DNA from: Pirellulales bacterium
GTDB taxonomy: Bacteria > Planctomycetota > Planctomycetia > Pirellulales > JACPPG01
DNA: 64,000 nucleotides
Direction of reading: 5' to 3'
Assembly (NCBI GenBank): GCA_036490175.1
Contig: DASXEJ010000355.1
Span: 1-64,000 of the forward strand
Of this stretch, positions 1 through 7,976 are shown piece by piece. The notes under the pieces were generated by a model. The model did not search any database and was not told the origin of the DNA. It worked only from the letters and a program-made list of their open reading frames with translations. Positions within the stretch are counted from its first letter, which is position 1; each line of letters begins with the position of its first letter. The translations under genes were made by a program, and so were the position numbers.

Positions 1-47
1 AAAAAAAGATCCGGGGATAGCCAAGTCGAACCTGGCCATCCCCGGAT
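1..47 (-). terminator. Rho-independent terminator of the glycine-rich PEP-CTERM gene
   Basis: Bases 9-23 pair with 33-47 (core ATCCGGGGAT / ATCCCCGGAT, one G-U pair) around a 9-base loop. On the minus strand the hairpin is followed by seven T (the A-run at 1-7). It lies about 60 bases past the stop codon of the minus-strand gene ending at 107, so it fits as that gene's terminator. Confidence 0.8.
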
Positions 48-106
48 TTGAAGCACTCGTTGCCGACGCCTGGTATTCGGTGACGGTCGCTCTGAGAATC
101 ACAGAG

Positions 107-2188
107 CTATTTCTTTGCCCGACGACGCGACACGATCGGCAGCAGGAATAGACCTGCGGCCAGCAACAGCCACGTTGATGGTTCCGGCGTCACATACAGC
201 GCTTGGCCGTTGGCCAGTGCTGCACCCGAAGCCGAAAACGTGCCACTGGGCAATGTCAATGCGATCGCCGAGCTGGTCGATGATCCCGTGGGGACCAGCG
301 TCCCGTACACCGCGCCACCTGCCAATGAACCCAACGTCACCGGACCGCTGCCACCGAACGCAGGGTTGTTCGCGAATCCACGTTGCAACAACGACTGTAG
401 AGCCTCGTTGATCGCCATTTGGGGATTTGCAAACGAGTTGGCCGTCAGGTTGAGATAGAGCAGGGCGTCGTAGCCGGCGAAGGCTGGCCCGAGCACCGCG
501 GCGCTGGTATCGAACAGAGCGCCCGCCGCACTTGCCAACGGGACACCATTGATGTCGGTCGCCGGCAAGCTGCCGTAAAGGGCCGCTGACGTAAGGCTCG
601 ACAAGCCGTAGATTTCCGCACCCACCGTCGGCAGGTTGGGAATGAACGGCGTCAGCGGATTGCTACCCAAAAACGGGTTGGCATCCTGCGAACCGAGCGT
701 GGTCGGGGTGTTCGCAGCGCCGATGGCCGACACGCTTCCCGAGTTCGAGCCCAGGATGAAGCGACCACCACCGCCGGCGTTGCCACCGGTGCCACCCGAG
801 ACGTCCACACTGGCCGATCCACCGATCGTGGTGCCAATCAGGGCGATGGTACCACCGGCACCACCACCACCAACGCCGCCCGTGCCGCCGTTGCCGCCCG
901 TGCCGCCGTTGCCGCCCGTACCGCCGGCGCCGCCTGGTTGCCCAGCGCCGCCGCCATTAGACGCAGTGCCACCAGCGCCTCCCGTGCCGCCGGCTTGGGC
1001 CGAACCGCCGCCCGTGCCGGCTGCGCCCGACGCGCCCGCGGCAGCATTGCCGCCCACTGCGGAGATGGTGTTGTTAAGGTTAATCGAACCGAGGGCGTTA
1101 ATCTCGATGGCGCCACCGCCATTTCCGCCGGCTCCGCCAGTTCCACCGATTCCACCGCTGCCACCAATGGCGCCTTGGCCGCCGCCACCGCCGCCACCAC
1201 CACCGCCACCGGTACCGAGGAAGCTCTGGCCACCGCCGCCGCCGCCGCCAGCACTACCGCTGGCGCCACCGCCGCCGCCGCCGCCACCACCACCGCCACC
1301 GCCGGAGCCACCGCCACCACCGCCTGTCAGGGCAATCGCGTTACCTCCGGTGTTGCTTCCGCCGCCACCGCCTGAACCACCACCAGCAGTCGCGGCGCTG
1401 CCGCCGCCGTTTCCTGTCGTGCCGACGTGGCCAGCGCTCGCGCTGCCGCCAACGGCCTGACCACCGCCGCCGGCGCCCCCTACGGTGCCGCCGGTCCCTA
1501 TGCCACCTGATCCTGTTCCGGTGCCTGCGCCGCCGGCCGCACCCGCACCACCGCCACCAAGGACCGCCGCACCACCGGCCGATCCGACTGCGCCGTTGCC
1601 ACCACCGCTCCCGACACTGCCGGCCACGCTCGACGAGCCTGTCGCGCCCGCAGAGCCCGCTGTTACAACGCTGCCACTCTTACCGCCGGCGCCCCCCTTC
1701 GGGCTAGTGCCACCGCCGTTGTTCGGTGTGCTCGTACTCGAATTTGGACCAGCAGTGCCATTGATCGAGCCGCCGGCGCCACCACCGGCGCCACCGCTGC
1801 CGGCTGATCCGCCGGATGCACCGCCGCCAGCGCCCGAACCGCCACCGAGCGTACCGGGCGTAATGCTGATCGTCGCGCCGGTCGCGATGTTGACGTTGTT
1901 TCCAACGTTGAACTGCGTGCCGTTTGACCCAATCGCTGTGAGCGTGTCGGTCGACAGCAAATCGAGATCACCGTATACGGTGTAGTTGGCAATGCCGCCA
2001 ACCGTACCTGAATAGGTAACGGTGACACCGTTGATCGTGGAACTGGCCGATCCATTGATCAGCCCGTTTGTGGTGTCGAGTGTGATGGTCGCAGCGCGCG
2101 ACCCTTGCGGCAAACTGAATGTGAGCATGCTCGCGCACGCTGCCGCAGTGCCCAAGCGGGCAAAGTATCTACGTATGTTCCGACTCAT
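107..2188 (-). CDS. Glycine-rich PEP-CTERM sorting-domain protein
   Basis: This 693-residue protein is exported and probably anchored or sorted by the PEP-CTERM/exosortase route. Residues 1-32 form a signal peptide (basic start, then a hydrophobic stretch ending SRA). Residues about 110-470 are mostly Gly with Ala, Ser and Thr, including runs of up to a dozen glycines, a composition like mycobacterial PE-PGRS or silk-like proteins. A non-repetitive domain follows at about 480-660. The C-terminus has the canonical VTPEPSTW motif, a hydrophobic helix and the basic end SRRRAKK. The ATG has AAAGGGAG about 8 bases upstream. It is monocistronic, with its own terminator. No exosortase gene is visible in the window. 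The role (matrix or cell-surface structure) is inference only. Confidence 0.85.
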   Translation of the reverse strand: MSRNIRRYFARLGTAAACASMLTFSLPQGSRAATITLDTTNGLINGSASSTINGVTVTYSGTVGGIANYTVYGDLDLLSTDTLTAIGSNGTQFNVGNNVNIATGATISITPGTLGGGSGAGGGASGGSAGSGGAGGGAGGSINGTAGPNSSTSTPNNGGGTSPKGGAGGKSGSVVTAGSAGATGSSSVAGSVGSGGGNGAVGSAGGAAVLGGGGAGAAGGAGTGTGSGGIGTGGTVGGAGGGGQAVGGSASAGHVGTTGNGGGSAATAGGGSGGGGGSNTGGNAIALTGGGGGGSGGGGGGGGGGGGGASGSAGGGGGGGQSFLGTGGGGGGGGGGGQGAIGGSGGIGGTGGAGGNGGGAIEINALGSINLNNTISAVGGNAAAGASGAAGTGGGSAQAGGTGGAGGTASNGGGAGQPGGAGGTGGNGGTGGNGGTGGVGGGGAGGTIALIGTTIGGSASVDVSGGTGGNAGGGGRFILGSNSGSVSAIGAANTPTTLGSQDANPFLGSNPLTPFIPNLPTVGAEIYGLSSLTSAALYGSLPATDINGVPLASAAGALFDTSAAVLGPAFAGYDALLYLNLTANSFANPQMAINEALQSLLQRGFANNPAFGGSGPVTLGSLAGGAVYGTLVPTGSSTSSAIALTLPSGTFSASGAALANGQALYVTPEPSTWLLLAAGLFLLPIVSRRRAKK

Positions 2189-2540
2189 TAGCGGCTCCCT
2201 TTCTGCTGATGCCGATTGTTACCCGTCAGCAAACTCTGGATGCGGAATCTCGATTTTTTGGAGCAACCCAACGCGAAATATCGCGCGTCATCCGACACTA
2301 ACGGTGTTTCTAACCGTTTGTCGGTAGGGGGTACCCCCCATTTGCTTTATAAACATGCCCGAGTCTAGGGACCGGCAAAATCTTCGTCAACGAATAAATC
2401 GGCCTAACTGGGAATTCTCGGAAACGACCCAGTCGTCATCGTGAGACTGGGAAATCTAGGATTTCTGGCCAGACTCTGGGCCTGAGTTTCGGATGGGTCT
2501 TGCACGATACGGCTCTCAGAGCTTGAGCCGGTCGGCAAGC
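2189..2540. other. Intergenic region upstream of the PEP-CTERM gene, with palindromes
   Basis: No convincing gene. It holds a perfect 12-base palindrome at 2327-2338 (GGGGGTACCCCC) and an inverted repeat AACGGT/ACCGTT at 2300-2318. Both lie 110-150 bases upstream of the start at 2188, where an operator for that gene could sit. It is more AT-rich than the flanking genes. Promoter boxes cannot be assigned with confidence. Confidence 0.4.
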
Positions 2541-2858
2541 CTACCGCGGCGGCCCGACGACGCCCTTCAATCGGGGTCGAAGGATGGCCACGCCCGCCAG
2601 GAATACTAACGCCAGCACGATCAGCTGAGGTCGGCGGGCAACCAGAAAGATACCCACCACGACCGCGACCAGGATCCAGCGGCTGAGCGGCCGCGAAACC
2701 TCGGGCAGGGCCAGCCACAATACGGCCAAAATAGCCCCCACCCTCAGGCACCCGGCAGCTGCATTCTGCCACGAACTATCGTTGGCGGATTTGCTGAGGA
2801 ATACTCCTCCCGCGATGAGCAGAACCAGTGCCAGGATGCCGACGGTAGGACGATGCAT
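2541..2858 (-). CDS. Small integral membrane protein, unknown function
   Basis: The 105-residue protein has three to four hydrophobic helices (about 7-22, 38-52, 60-75 and 78-92) and a basic C-terminus (RPRLKG). It starts 49 bases after the stop of the upstream pseudoprotease gene on the same strand, so it may be the last gene of the large minus-strand operon. I recognise no catalytic motif. The ATG at 2858 is the natural start because the first helix begins within a few residues. Function unknown. Confidence 0.65.
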   Translation of the reverse strand: MHRPTVGILALVLLIAGGVFLSKSANDSSWQNAAAGCLRVGAILAVLWLALPEVSRPLSRWILVAVVVGIFLVARRPQLIVLALVFLAGVAILRPRLKGVVGPPR

Positions 2859-2906
2859 GGGGTGAAGGGCGACGGTTGTAGCGTTCCAGTATCGACACGT
2901 CGCAGC

Positions 2907-4979
2907 CTAGATCTTATCCAGTGAATCGATCCACCGCAGCAGCTGGGCGAACTCGTCGGGGTTCAGATAGCGGGCCGTTTCTCCTTCGTCAACGACCGTG
3001 ACGGCGTATTTCATCTTGCGCAATTGCTCGATGCCGGCCGTGATCTGTTCGGCGAAGTTCGCTTTCTTGGCCGTGGTCGTGAAGATCGTCAAACGATAGG
3101 GAGGATCGTTCTCGGGAAAGCGCCCCAGGATCGGCGCATCGACCGCGGCTACGCCGCGCGCCAGGTCGCGATCCGCCGCCGCGACGATAAACGCCAGCGA
3201 GCCACCGGCCTGATGACCGTGCAAGACAACCCGAGTGGGGTCGATGTTGTAATGGCCGCGCGTCTGGCCGATCGCCTTGGTGATGAATGCAACCTCGGGC
3301 GGAGTCCAGCGCGCGGGATCGGCCGACCGCGGCGCCAGCAAGATCAGGTTCAGCTTGTCGCAGGGCTCCTTCCAACGTGCCAGCAACTCGTCGTCCTTTG
3401 TCCCGCCGGGCGGGTGAAGCCAAACGACCAGGCCATACGGAATCCGCGGGTCGTAACCATCTGGGACATAAGACAGCGCGTCGTTTTTGAACTCGGGCAC
3501 CTTGATGACGAACTGTCCCGTCTGCGGACGATCGCCAGCCGCCGCAGGGGGCGCGGCCGGTGGGGCGGCAGCCGCGGCATCGGCCGCGCGATCCGGGGGC
3601 AAGGCGGCCGGCACCGCGTCCGGCTCGGTCGAGGGCTTCAACTCGAGGGCAAGAGTTTCTGCACCGCGGCGCGCCTCGAGCTTGGCCGGTACGCCGATTT
3701 CCAGTCCGCTGACGCGCTCGATTAATTCGTCGCGCTGGGCCACGGCGTGCCCATCGATCGACAGAACGACGTCGCCGGCCTGCAATCCCGCCTGCGCCGC
3801 GGCGCTATCGGGATAAACGTAACGCACGCCGACGCCGGGCACGGACGTGCCATCGCGCAAGGGAAGTAGACCCAGGAAGGGGCGCCGATAAGGTTCCAGC
3901 GTGTCTACGAGCGCGACATCGCGCTCGATGCGCTCCTCGCCCCGCAACACCACGATGTGCAAGGTGTCGCCCGCATAGTGCCGGTTGGTATGCTCGCGCA
4001 GTTGTGCCAGCCGCTCGATCGGTCGACCGTTGATTTCGATGATCTTGTCGCCCGCCTTGAGACCAGCCTTGTAGGCAGGCGAATTGGGACGGCAGGCGAC
4101 AATTACCGGGGGCTTGGTGTAAATATCGCGACCGTTGAGGCTCACGCCCATGATGCCGGCCTTCAGATCCGCTCCCTGCATCAGCTTTGGCAGGACGCTG
4201 TTTACATGCGCCAGCGGTACGGCGAACCCGATGCCCGAGTCGTACCATTCGACGCCGGCCGTGTTTTCGTTGCTGTCTGGCGACAGTGGAACCAGCACGC
4301 CCAACACGCGTCCCTGAATATCGACCAACGGGCCGCCATAGTTATTGGGCGAAATCTTGGCGTCGGTTTGGATGGCCTTACCCCAGATCCGGTTCAGACC
4401 GCTGACGATGCCCACCGAAATGTTCGGTTGCGGGGCGTCGAACGTGCGACCCAGGGCGATGGCCCATTGCCCCACGCGCATCTCGCTCTCTGACGCCGCC
4501 TCGGGCACCGGAAGCTTCTCCTCGACATTGATTTTCAGCAGCACCAACATCCGCTGATGATCAGTAGCAACAAGCCGCGCGGGCGTGCGCGTACCGTCGG
4601 CCAACCCAACGAGGATCGAACTCGGCCGCGAGGCGAAATTGAACTCGCTCGAAATGATGAAGCCGTCGGGCGATACGATCAAGCCGGTGGTAGGACCGGA
4701 GCCGACCAATACTTTGCCGATTCGTTCCAGACCGCCAACAGTTTCGATCTTTACGATCGACGGAGCGACGCGTTCGACTGCCGCTTGAATGGCTTGCTGC
4801 TCGAGCTGGGCCAAATCCTCCTGACCGTAAACCGGAGCCGAAAATACGGCCAGGCCAACTGACAATGCCATCAACCAAGCGGCGCGAACGATCGACGGCC
4901 GGTTGGCAATTGCCAAAACGCAGACATCGGAATAGCCACAGAGGGCGCTGAGATCCCCGAGTGATTCGTTGATACTCAT
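2907..4979 (-). CDS. Trypsin-fold pseudoprotease with two PDZ domains and an alpha/beta-hydrolase-like domain
   Basis: A 690-residue exported protein built like DegP/HtrA plus a C-terminal extra domain. After a signal sequence (hydrophobic to about residue 50, APVYGQ) come a trypsin-like domain (about 60-265), PDZ1 (about 275-355), PDZ2 (about 365-450), an Ala/Pro linker and an alpha/beta-hydrolase-like domain (about 490-690). All three protease triad positions are changed: the usual TNxHV region reads IISSEFNF, the Asp site reads DHQRMLVLLKI, and the Ser site GNSGGPL reads NNYGGPL. The hydrolase nucleophile elbow, usually GHSxGG, reads GHQAGG. Both halves therefore look non-catalytic, and a binding or regulatory role is inferred. 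The start was set at 4979, with AAGGA about 10 bases upstream; an ATG at 5003 is also in frame. It lies 92 bases downstream of a second pseudoprotease and follows the active protease. Confidence 0.85.
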   Translation of the reverse strand: MSINESLGDLSALCGYSDVCVLAIANRPSIVRAAWLMALSVGLAVFSAPVYGQEDLAQLEQQAIQAAVERVAPSIVKIETVGGLERIGKVLVGSGPTTGLIVSPDGFIISSEFNFASRPSSILVGLADGTRTPARLVATDHQRMLVLLKINVEEKLPVPEAASESEMRVGQWAIALGRTFDAPQPNISVGIVSGLNRIWGKAIQTDAKISPNNYGGPLVDIQGRVLGVLVPLSPDSNENTAGVEWYDSGIGFAVPLAHVNSVLPKLMQGADLKAGIMGVSLNGRDIYTKPPVIVACRPNSPAYKAGLKAGDKIIEINGRPIERLAQLREHTNRHYAGDTLHIVVLRGEERIERDVALVDTLEPYRRPFLGLLPLRDGTSVPGVGVRYVYPDSAAAQAGLQAGDVVLSIDGHAVAQRDELIERVSGLEIGVPAKLEARRGAETLALELKPSTEPDAVPAALPPDRAADAAAAAPPAAPPAAAGDRPQTGQFVIKVPEFKNDALSYVPDGYDPRIPYGLVVWLHPPGGTKDDELLARWKEPCDKLNLILLAPRSADPARWTPPEVAFITKAIGQTRGHYNIDPTRVVLHGHQAGGSLAFIVAAADRDLARGVAAVDAPILGRFPENDPPYRLTIFTTTAKKANFAEQITAGIEQLRKMKYAVTVVDEGETARYLNPDEFAQLLRWIDSLDKI

Positions 4980-5071
4980 CCTCTCGCAGTTCCTTGTCCT
5001 CATATTCGCGCGTTCTTGGTGTTGTCTGTGTGCTCGGTGGCAACTCGAGTGCTTATTATCGGATATGCACG

Positions 5072-6115
5072 CTAGTCGGTCGGGGCAGAGAGCGTGACTT
5101 CGACCAGTTCCTGGCCACGAATGATTGTCAGTTTTACCTTGTCGATGCGATCGATGTACGACAGCTCCGTGGCCAGCGCCTTACACGATTGGACCAGCCG
5201 GCCGTTGACGAACAACACCATGTCATCGGGCCGTAGGTCGGCGCTGGCGGCGGGCGACGACGCACGGATCGCGTCAACGAACGGCGGCGTGCGCTCTAAG
5301 ACATCGGGAATCAACACCAGCCCGAGCAATTCGGCCGAGAGCGACTTCTCAGGCTTGCGGTTCAAATCGTCGGCCGGCTTGCGGACGAATTTGCCGAGTC
5401 GAATTTCGTCGATGGTCGAGGACATTTGATCCACGGGGATCGCGTAGTTCAGCCAGGTGTTGGAGAGGGCATTGCGCAGCTCTTTGCCCAACATGCCGAG
5501 CAGCCGCCCCTGATAGTCTGTCAACGCGCCGCCGGCCGCGCCGGGATTATTGGTCATGGCGTCCAGAATGTAGACCGGCCCCTTGTACGGCGTATCAAAC
5601 ACTCCGCGACGGGCTTCGAGCTGGGTTTTCGCCGCGACATGGCCGTGCTGCACGCTGACGGGCTCGTTGCCCGTAGCCACGCCGAACAGATTGCTGAAGG
5701 CCAGCACTCGGGTGCCCGTCGCTGCGGCTGCGGCGGCCGGCAGGTCGAAGTGAGCAAGTTCGATCGCGTCGATCTTCAGCACCGCCAATTCCAGGCGTGG
5801 ATCAGCTCCCAACAATTCGGCTTTGAATTTCCTGCCATCATCCAAGGTGACGCCGATCTGATCCGTGTCGAGCACATAGCTCCAGACGGTCAGAATATGT
5901 CCCTCGGCTGAGATCAGTATGCCGCTCTGATAGGCTTCGAGACCTTGGAAGCCTCCGGCGCCGTAGATCTTGACGATCTTGGGCTGGGTCTGGGTAATCG
6001 CCTCGGTGAGGCCGGCCGCCACCGTGTCGCGCGCGGCGAGACCCATGGCCAGACAGCTTGTCAGAGCCAACAGCCGCAGCGCCGTGGCTGTGTTAGACCG
6101 TACACGAGGGGGCAT
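5072..6115 (-). CDS. Trypsin-fold pseudoprotease with PDZ domain
   Basis: The 347-residue exported protein has a signal peptide (1-34), a trypsin/HtrA-like fold (about 38-235) and one PDZ domain (about 260-343, with SADLRPDDMVLFVNG). Landmarks of the fold remain but the catalytic residues do not. Where HtrA has TNNHVV it reads TVWSYV, the Asp site reads DPRLELAVLKI (Glu), and the Ser motif NPGNSGGPL reads NPGAAGGAL (Ala194). It is thus a predicted pseudoprotease. The ATG at 6115 has GGAGG 9 bases upstream and lies directly behind the stop of the active protease gene (6117), so the two are co-translated or nearly so. A scaffold or decoy partner of the active protease is inference. Confidence 0.87.
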   Translation of the reverse strand: MPPRVRSNTATALRLLALTSCLAMGLAARDTVAAGLTEAITQTQPKIVKIYGAGGFQGLEAYQSGILISAEGHILTVWSYVLDTDQIGVTLDDGRKFKAELLGADPRLELAVLKIDAIELAHFDLPAAAAAATGTRVLAFSNLFGVATGNEPVSVQHGHVAAKTQLEARRGVFDTPYKGPVYILDAMTNNPGAAGGALTDYQGRLLGMLGKELRNALSNTWLNYAIPVDQMSSTIDEIRLGKFVRKPADDLNRKPEKSLSAELLGLVLIPDVLERTPPFVDAIRASSPAASADLRPDDMVLFVNGRLVQSCKALATELSYIDRIDKVKLTIIRGQELVEVTLSAPTD

Positions 6116-6116
6116 A

Positions 6117-7976
6117 TTATTTGGCCTCCCCGTGGTCGAGTCTTACCTCAGATAATTTGAACGCTGCGAATACCGCGTCGCCGTAGCGGCACTCGATCTG
6201 CCGCGGAAAGACACGTCCCTCGATCTCGGCGTAGTCGCTGAAGTGCAACTCGCAGGGGTCGTCCCCGGCGACGCGATACATCTCCAGTGCGGAAAGATTG
6301 CCTGTTTTGGGATCAAAAACAAAGCGGCAGTCTACTCCTCCGTAGGTTCCCTCCAAGGCATCGCACAGCCCCTGGCTGGGCGACGAAGCCTGGTCATGAT
6401 CTTGACCCAGTAGCATGATGGCGCGGCGATCAACGAGGTCCTGCGTTCCCAACGCGGGGACGGTACCCAGATACGAAATCTCGCCGAATCGCTCCGGCCC
6501 CAGGATGAGCAAGCGCCGCCACAAGCTGAGCGCGGCCAACATGCCGCCGCTGCCGGGAGGTTCGGCGAGCATGGTCAAATCTTCGCCAATCGCGACCTGC
6601 AATCCGGTGGCGACCGTGCCAGGCATGATGCAAACGGCTGCATTGTCGGTTAGCCGCAATTCCGCATCACCGCCGCCTGGCAGTTCCCCTTTCAAAACCC
6701 AAGCGCCGTTCATTTCGTGAAAGTCGCCACGCGACACGCAACGATTCCAGGTGCGCGCCCGTTCAACCTTGTTGAAGAAATAGTTGGCATAACCGCGGCG
6801 CGCCTCGAAGACGGCCTTGACCTCGGGCGGCATCGGCGCCGAGTGCGCCACATGCGGCGCCGATTGATCAGGCTGATCGTCGGGCTGGTCGCCGTCGGGC
6901 ATGGGCTGCCGTTCGCGCCGTTCGGGCTTCTCCTGATCCGGGCGGCGCGGACCCGGCTCTGACGGCACACGGCCCTGGACTTTCGATAGTAACTCCTCGG
7001 GGTTGTGCAGCCCGGCCAATCTTACGGCAACGTCGAACGTTTTTCCCTCGTGCCGATAGGTGAGCGCGACGCGCCAATCTTTGGGAAAGATTCCCAGCAC
7101 ATTCTTGAAGGCGTTCACCGTGCTGACGGCGCGCCCGCCAAAGCGCACAACTTCGTCCCCTTGCCGCAAACCACGGCGGAAAGCGTCGCTGTCGTCCAGT
7201 ATGTCGGAAACCGCGATGCGCGCGTCCTGACGCGTGGTGACGCGGGCCCCCAGCGTCGCATGATCGACGACGCGACCGGCCTTCAAATGACCGAGAAAGT
7301 TTTTAATCTGGTTGATCGAGATCGCATACCCCACGCCTACATTCACGCGCCCCCGCTTCTCGAAGCTGCCGCGTCCGTTGATGCCGATCAAGCGGCCCTG
7401 GCTATCGAAAAGCGGACCGCCCGAATTGCCAGGGTTGATCGAGGCATCCGTTTGCAGGCAATCGGTATACTCGAGCAGCGTACCGGCCGGATATTGATAG
7501 CGGTGGACTCCCGAGATGATGCCATAGCTGACCGACGGAGTGAAATCGGTGGCGAGCAAGAACGGGTTGCCGATCGCAAAAGCCCAGTCCCCGACCTGCA
7601 CCTGATCGCTATCTCCTAATTCGGCGTGCGGAAAATCGTCGCGCCCCAGCAGCTTCAGCAGTGCCACATCACCGACGGGATCGATGCCGACGATGACCGC
7701 GTCGTACATGCGTCCGTCGGCCATGCCGCACTTCATGGCATCCCCGGACCCTTTGGTGACGTGGAAATTCGAGAGGGCGTAACCATCGTGCGAAATCACG
7801 ACCCCCGACCCGCCCCCTTGGCCTCCGGCGGCAAAGATCGCCAGCGCGGCCTCAGAAGCGCGGGCCACGATCAACACGCGGTCGGCCTCGGCCTTGAGCA
7901 CGGCCTCGTCGGCGGCGGCGCGCACTACGCCCGGCAAGGCAAGCAAGAGCAAACACAAGCTGCTGGCGGTTTTCAT
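6117..7976 (-). CDS. Trypsin-like serine protease (HtrA/DegP-like) with PDZ and C-terminal extra domain
   Basis: The 619-residue exported protein has a signal peptide (1-21), a trypsin-like domain with a full triad, a PDZ domain and a large C-terminal region. His72 lies in SNFHVTKG, Asp103 in DPVGDVALLKL and Ser185 in NPGNSGGPL. The PDZ domain spans about 245-340 (RRGLRQGDEVVRFGG). A Pro/Glu/Asp-rich linker (QPDDQPDQSAP) leads to a predicted beta-rich domain (about 400-619) with paired cysteines. The ATG at 7976 overlaps the TGA of the NPCBM gene (ATGA), which decides this start over one 33 bases upstream. It is the only one of three adjacent trypsin-fold genes with an intact triad. The expected role is periplasmic protein quality control or processing. 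The C-terminal domain is not a family I can name. Confidence 0.9.
   Translation of the reverse strand: MKTASSLCLLLLALPGVVRAAADEAVLKAEADRVLIVARASEAALAIFAAGGQGGGSGVVISHDGYALSNFHVTKGSGDAMKCGMADGRMYDAVIVGIDPVGDVALLKLLGRDDFPHAELGDSDQVQVGDWAFAIGNPFLLATDFTPSVSYGIISGVHRYQYPAGTLLEYTDCLQTDASINPGNSGGPLFDSQGRLIGINGRGSFEKRGRVNVGVGYAISINQIKNFLGHLKAGRVVDHATLGARVTTRQDARIAVSDILDDSDAFRRGLRQGDEVVRFGGRAVSTVNAFKNVLGIFPKDWRVALTYRHEGKTFDVAVRLAGLHNPEELLSKVQGRVPSEPGPRRPDQEKPERRERQPMPDGDQPDDQPDQSAPHVAHSAPMPPEVKAVFEARRGYANYFFNKVERARTWNRCVSRGDFHEMNGAWVLKGELPGGGDAELRLTDNAAVCIMPGTVATGLQVAIGEDLTMLAEPPGSGGMLAALSLWRRLLILGPERFGEISYLGTVPALGTQDLVDRRAIMLLGQDHDQASSPSQGLCDALEGTYGGVDCRFVFDPKTGNLSALEMYRVAGDDPCELHFSDYAEIEGRVFPRQIECRYGDAVFAAFKLSEVRLDHGEAK

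Noticed and set aside
636..1985. Two long proline-rich open frames on the plus strand (274 and 166 residues)
   Set aside because: They are the exact antisense of the glycine-rich coding region; Gly codons GGC/GGT read as Pro/Ala codons on the other strand. No ribosome-binding site or known proline-rich family.
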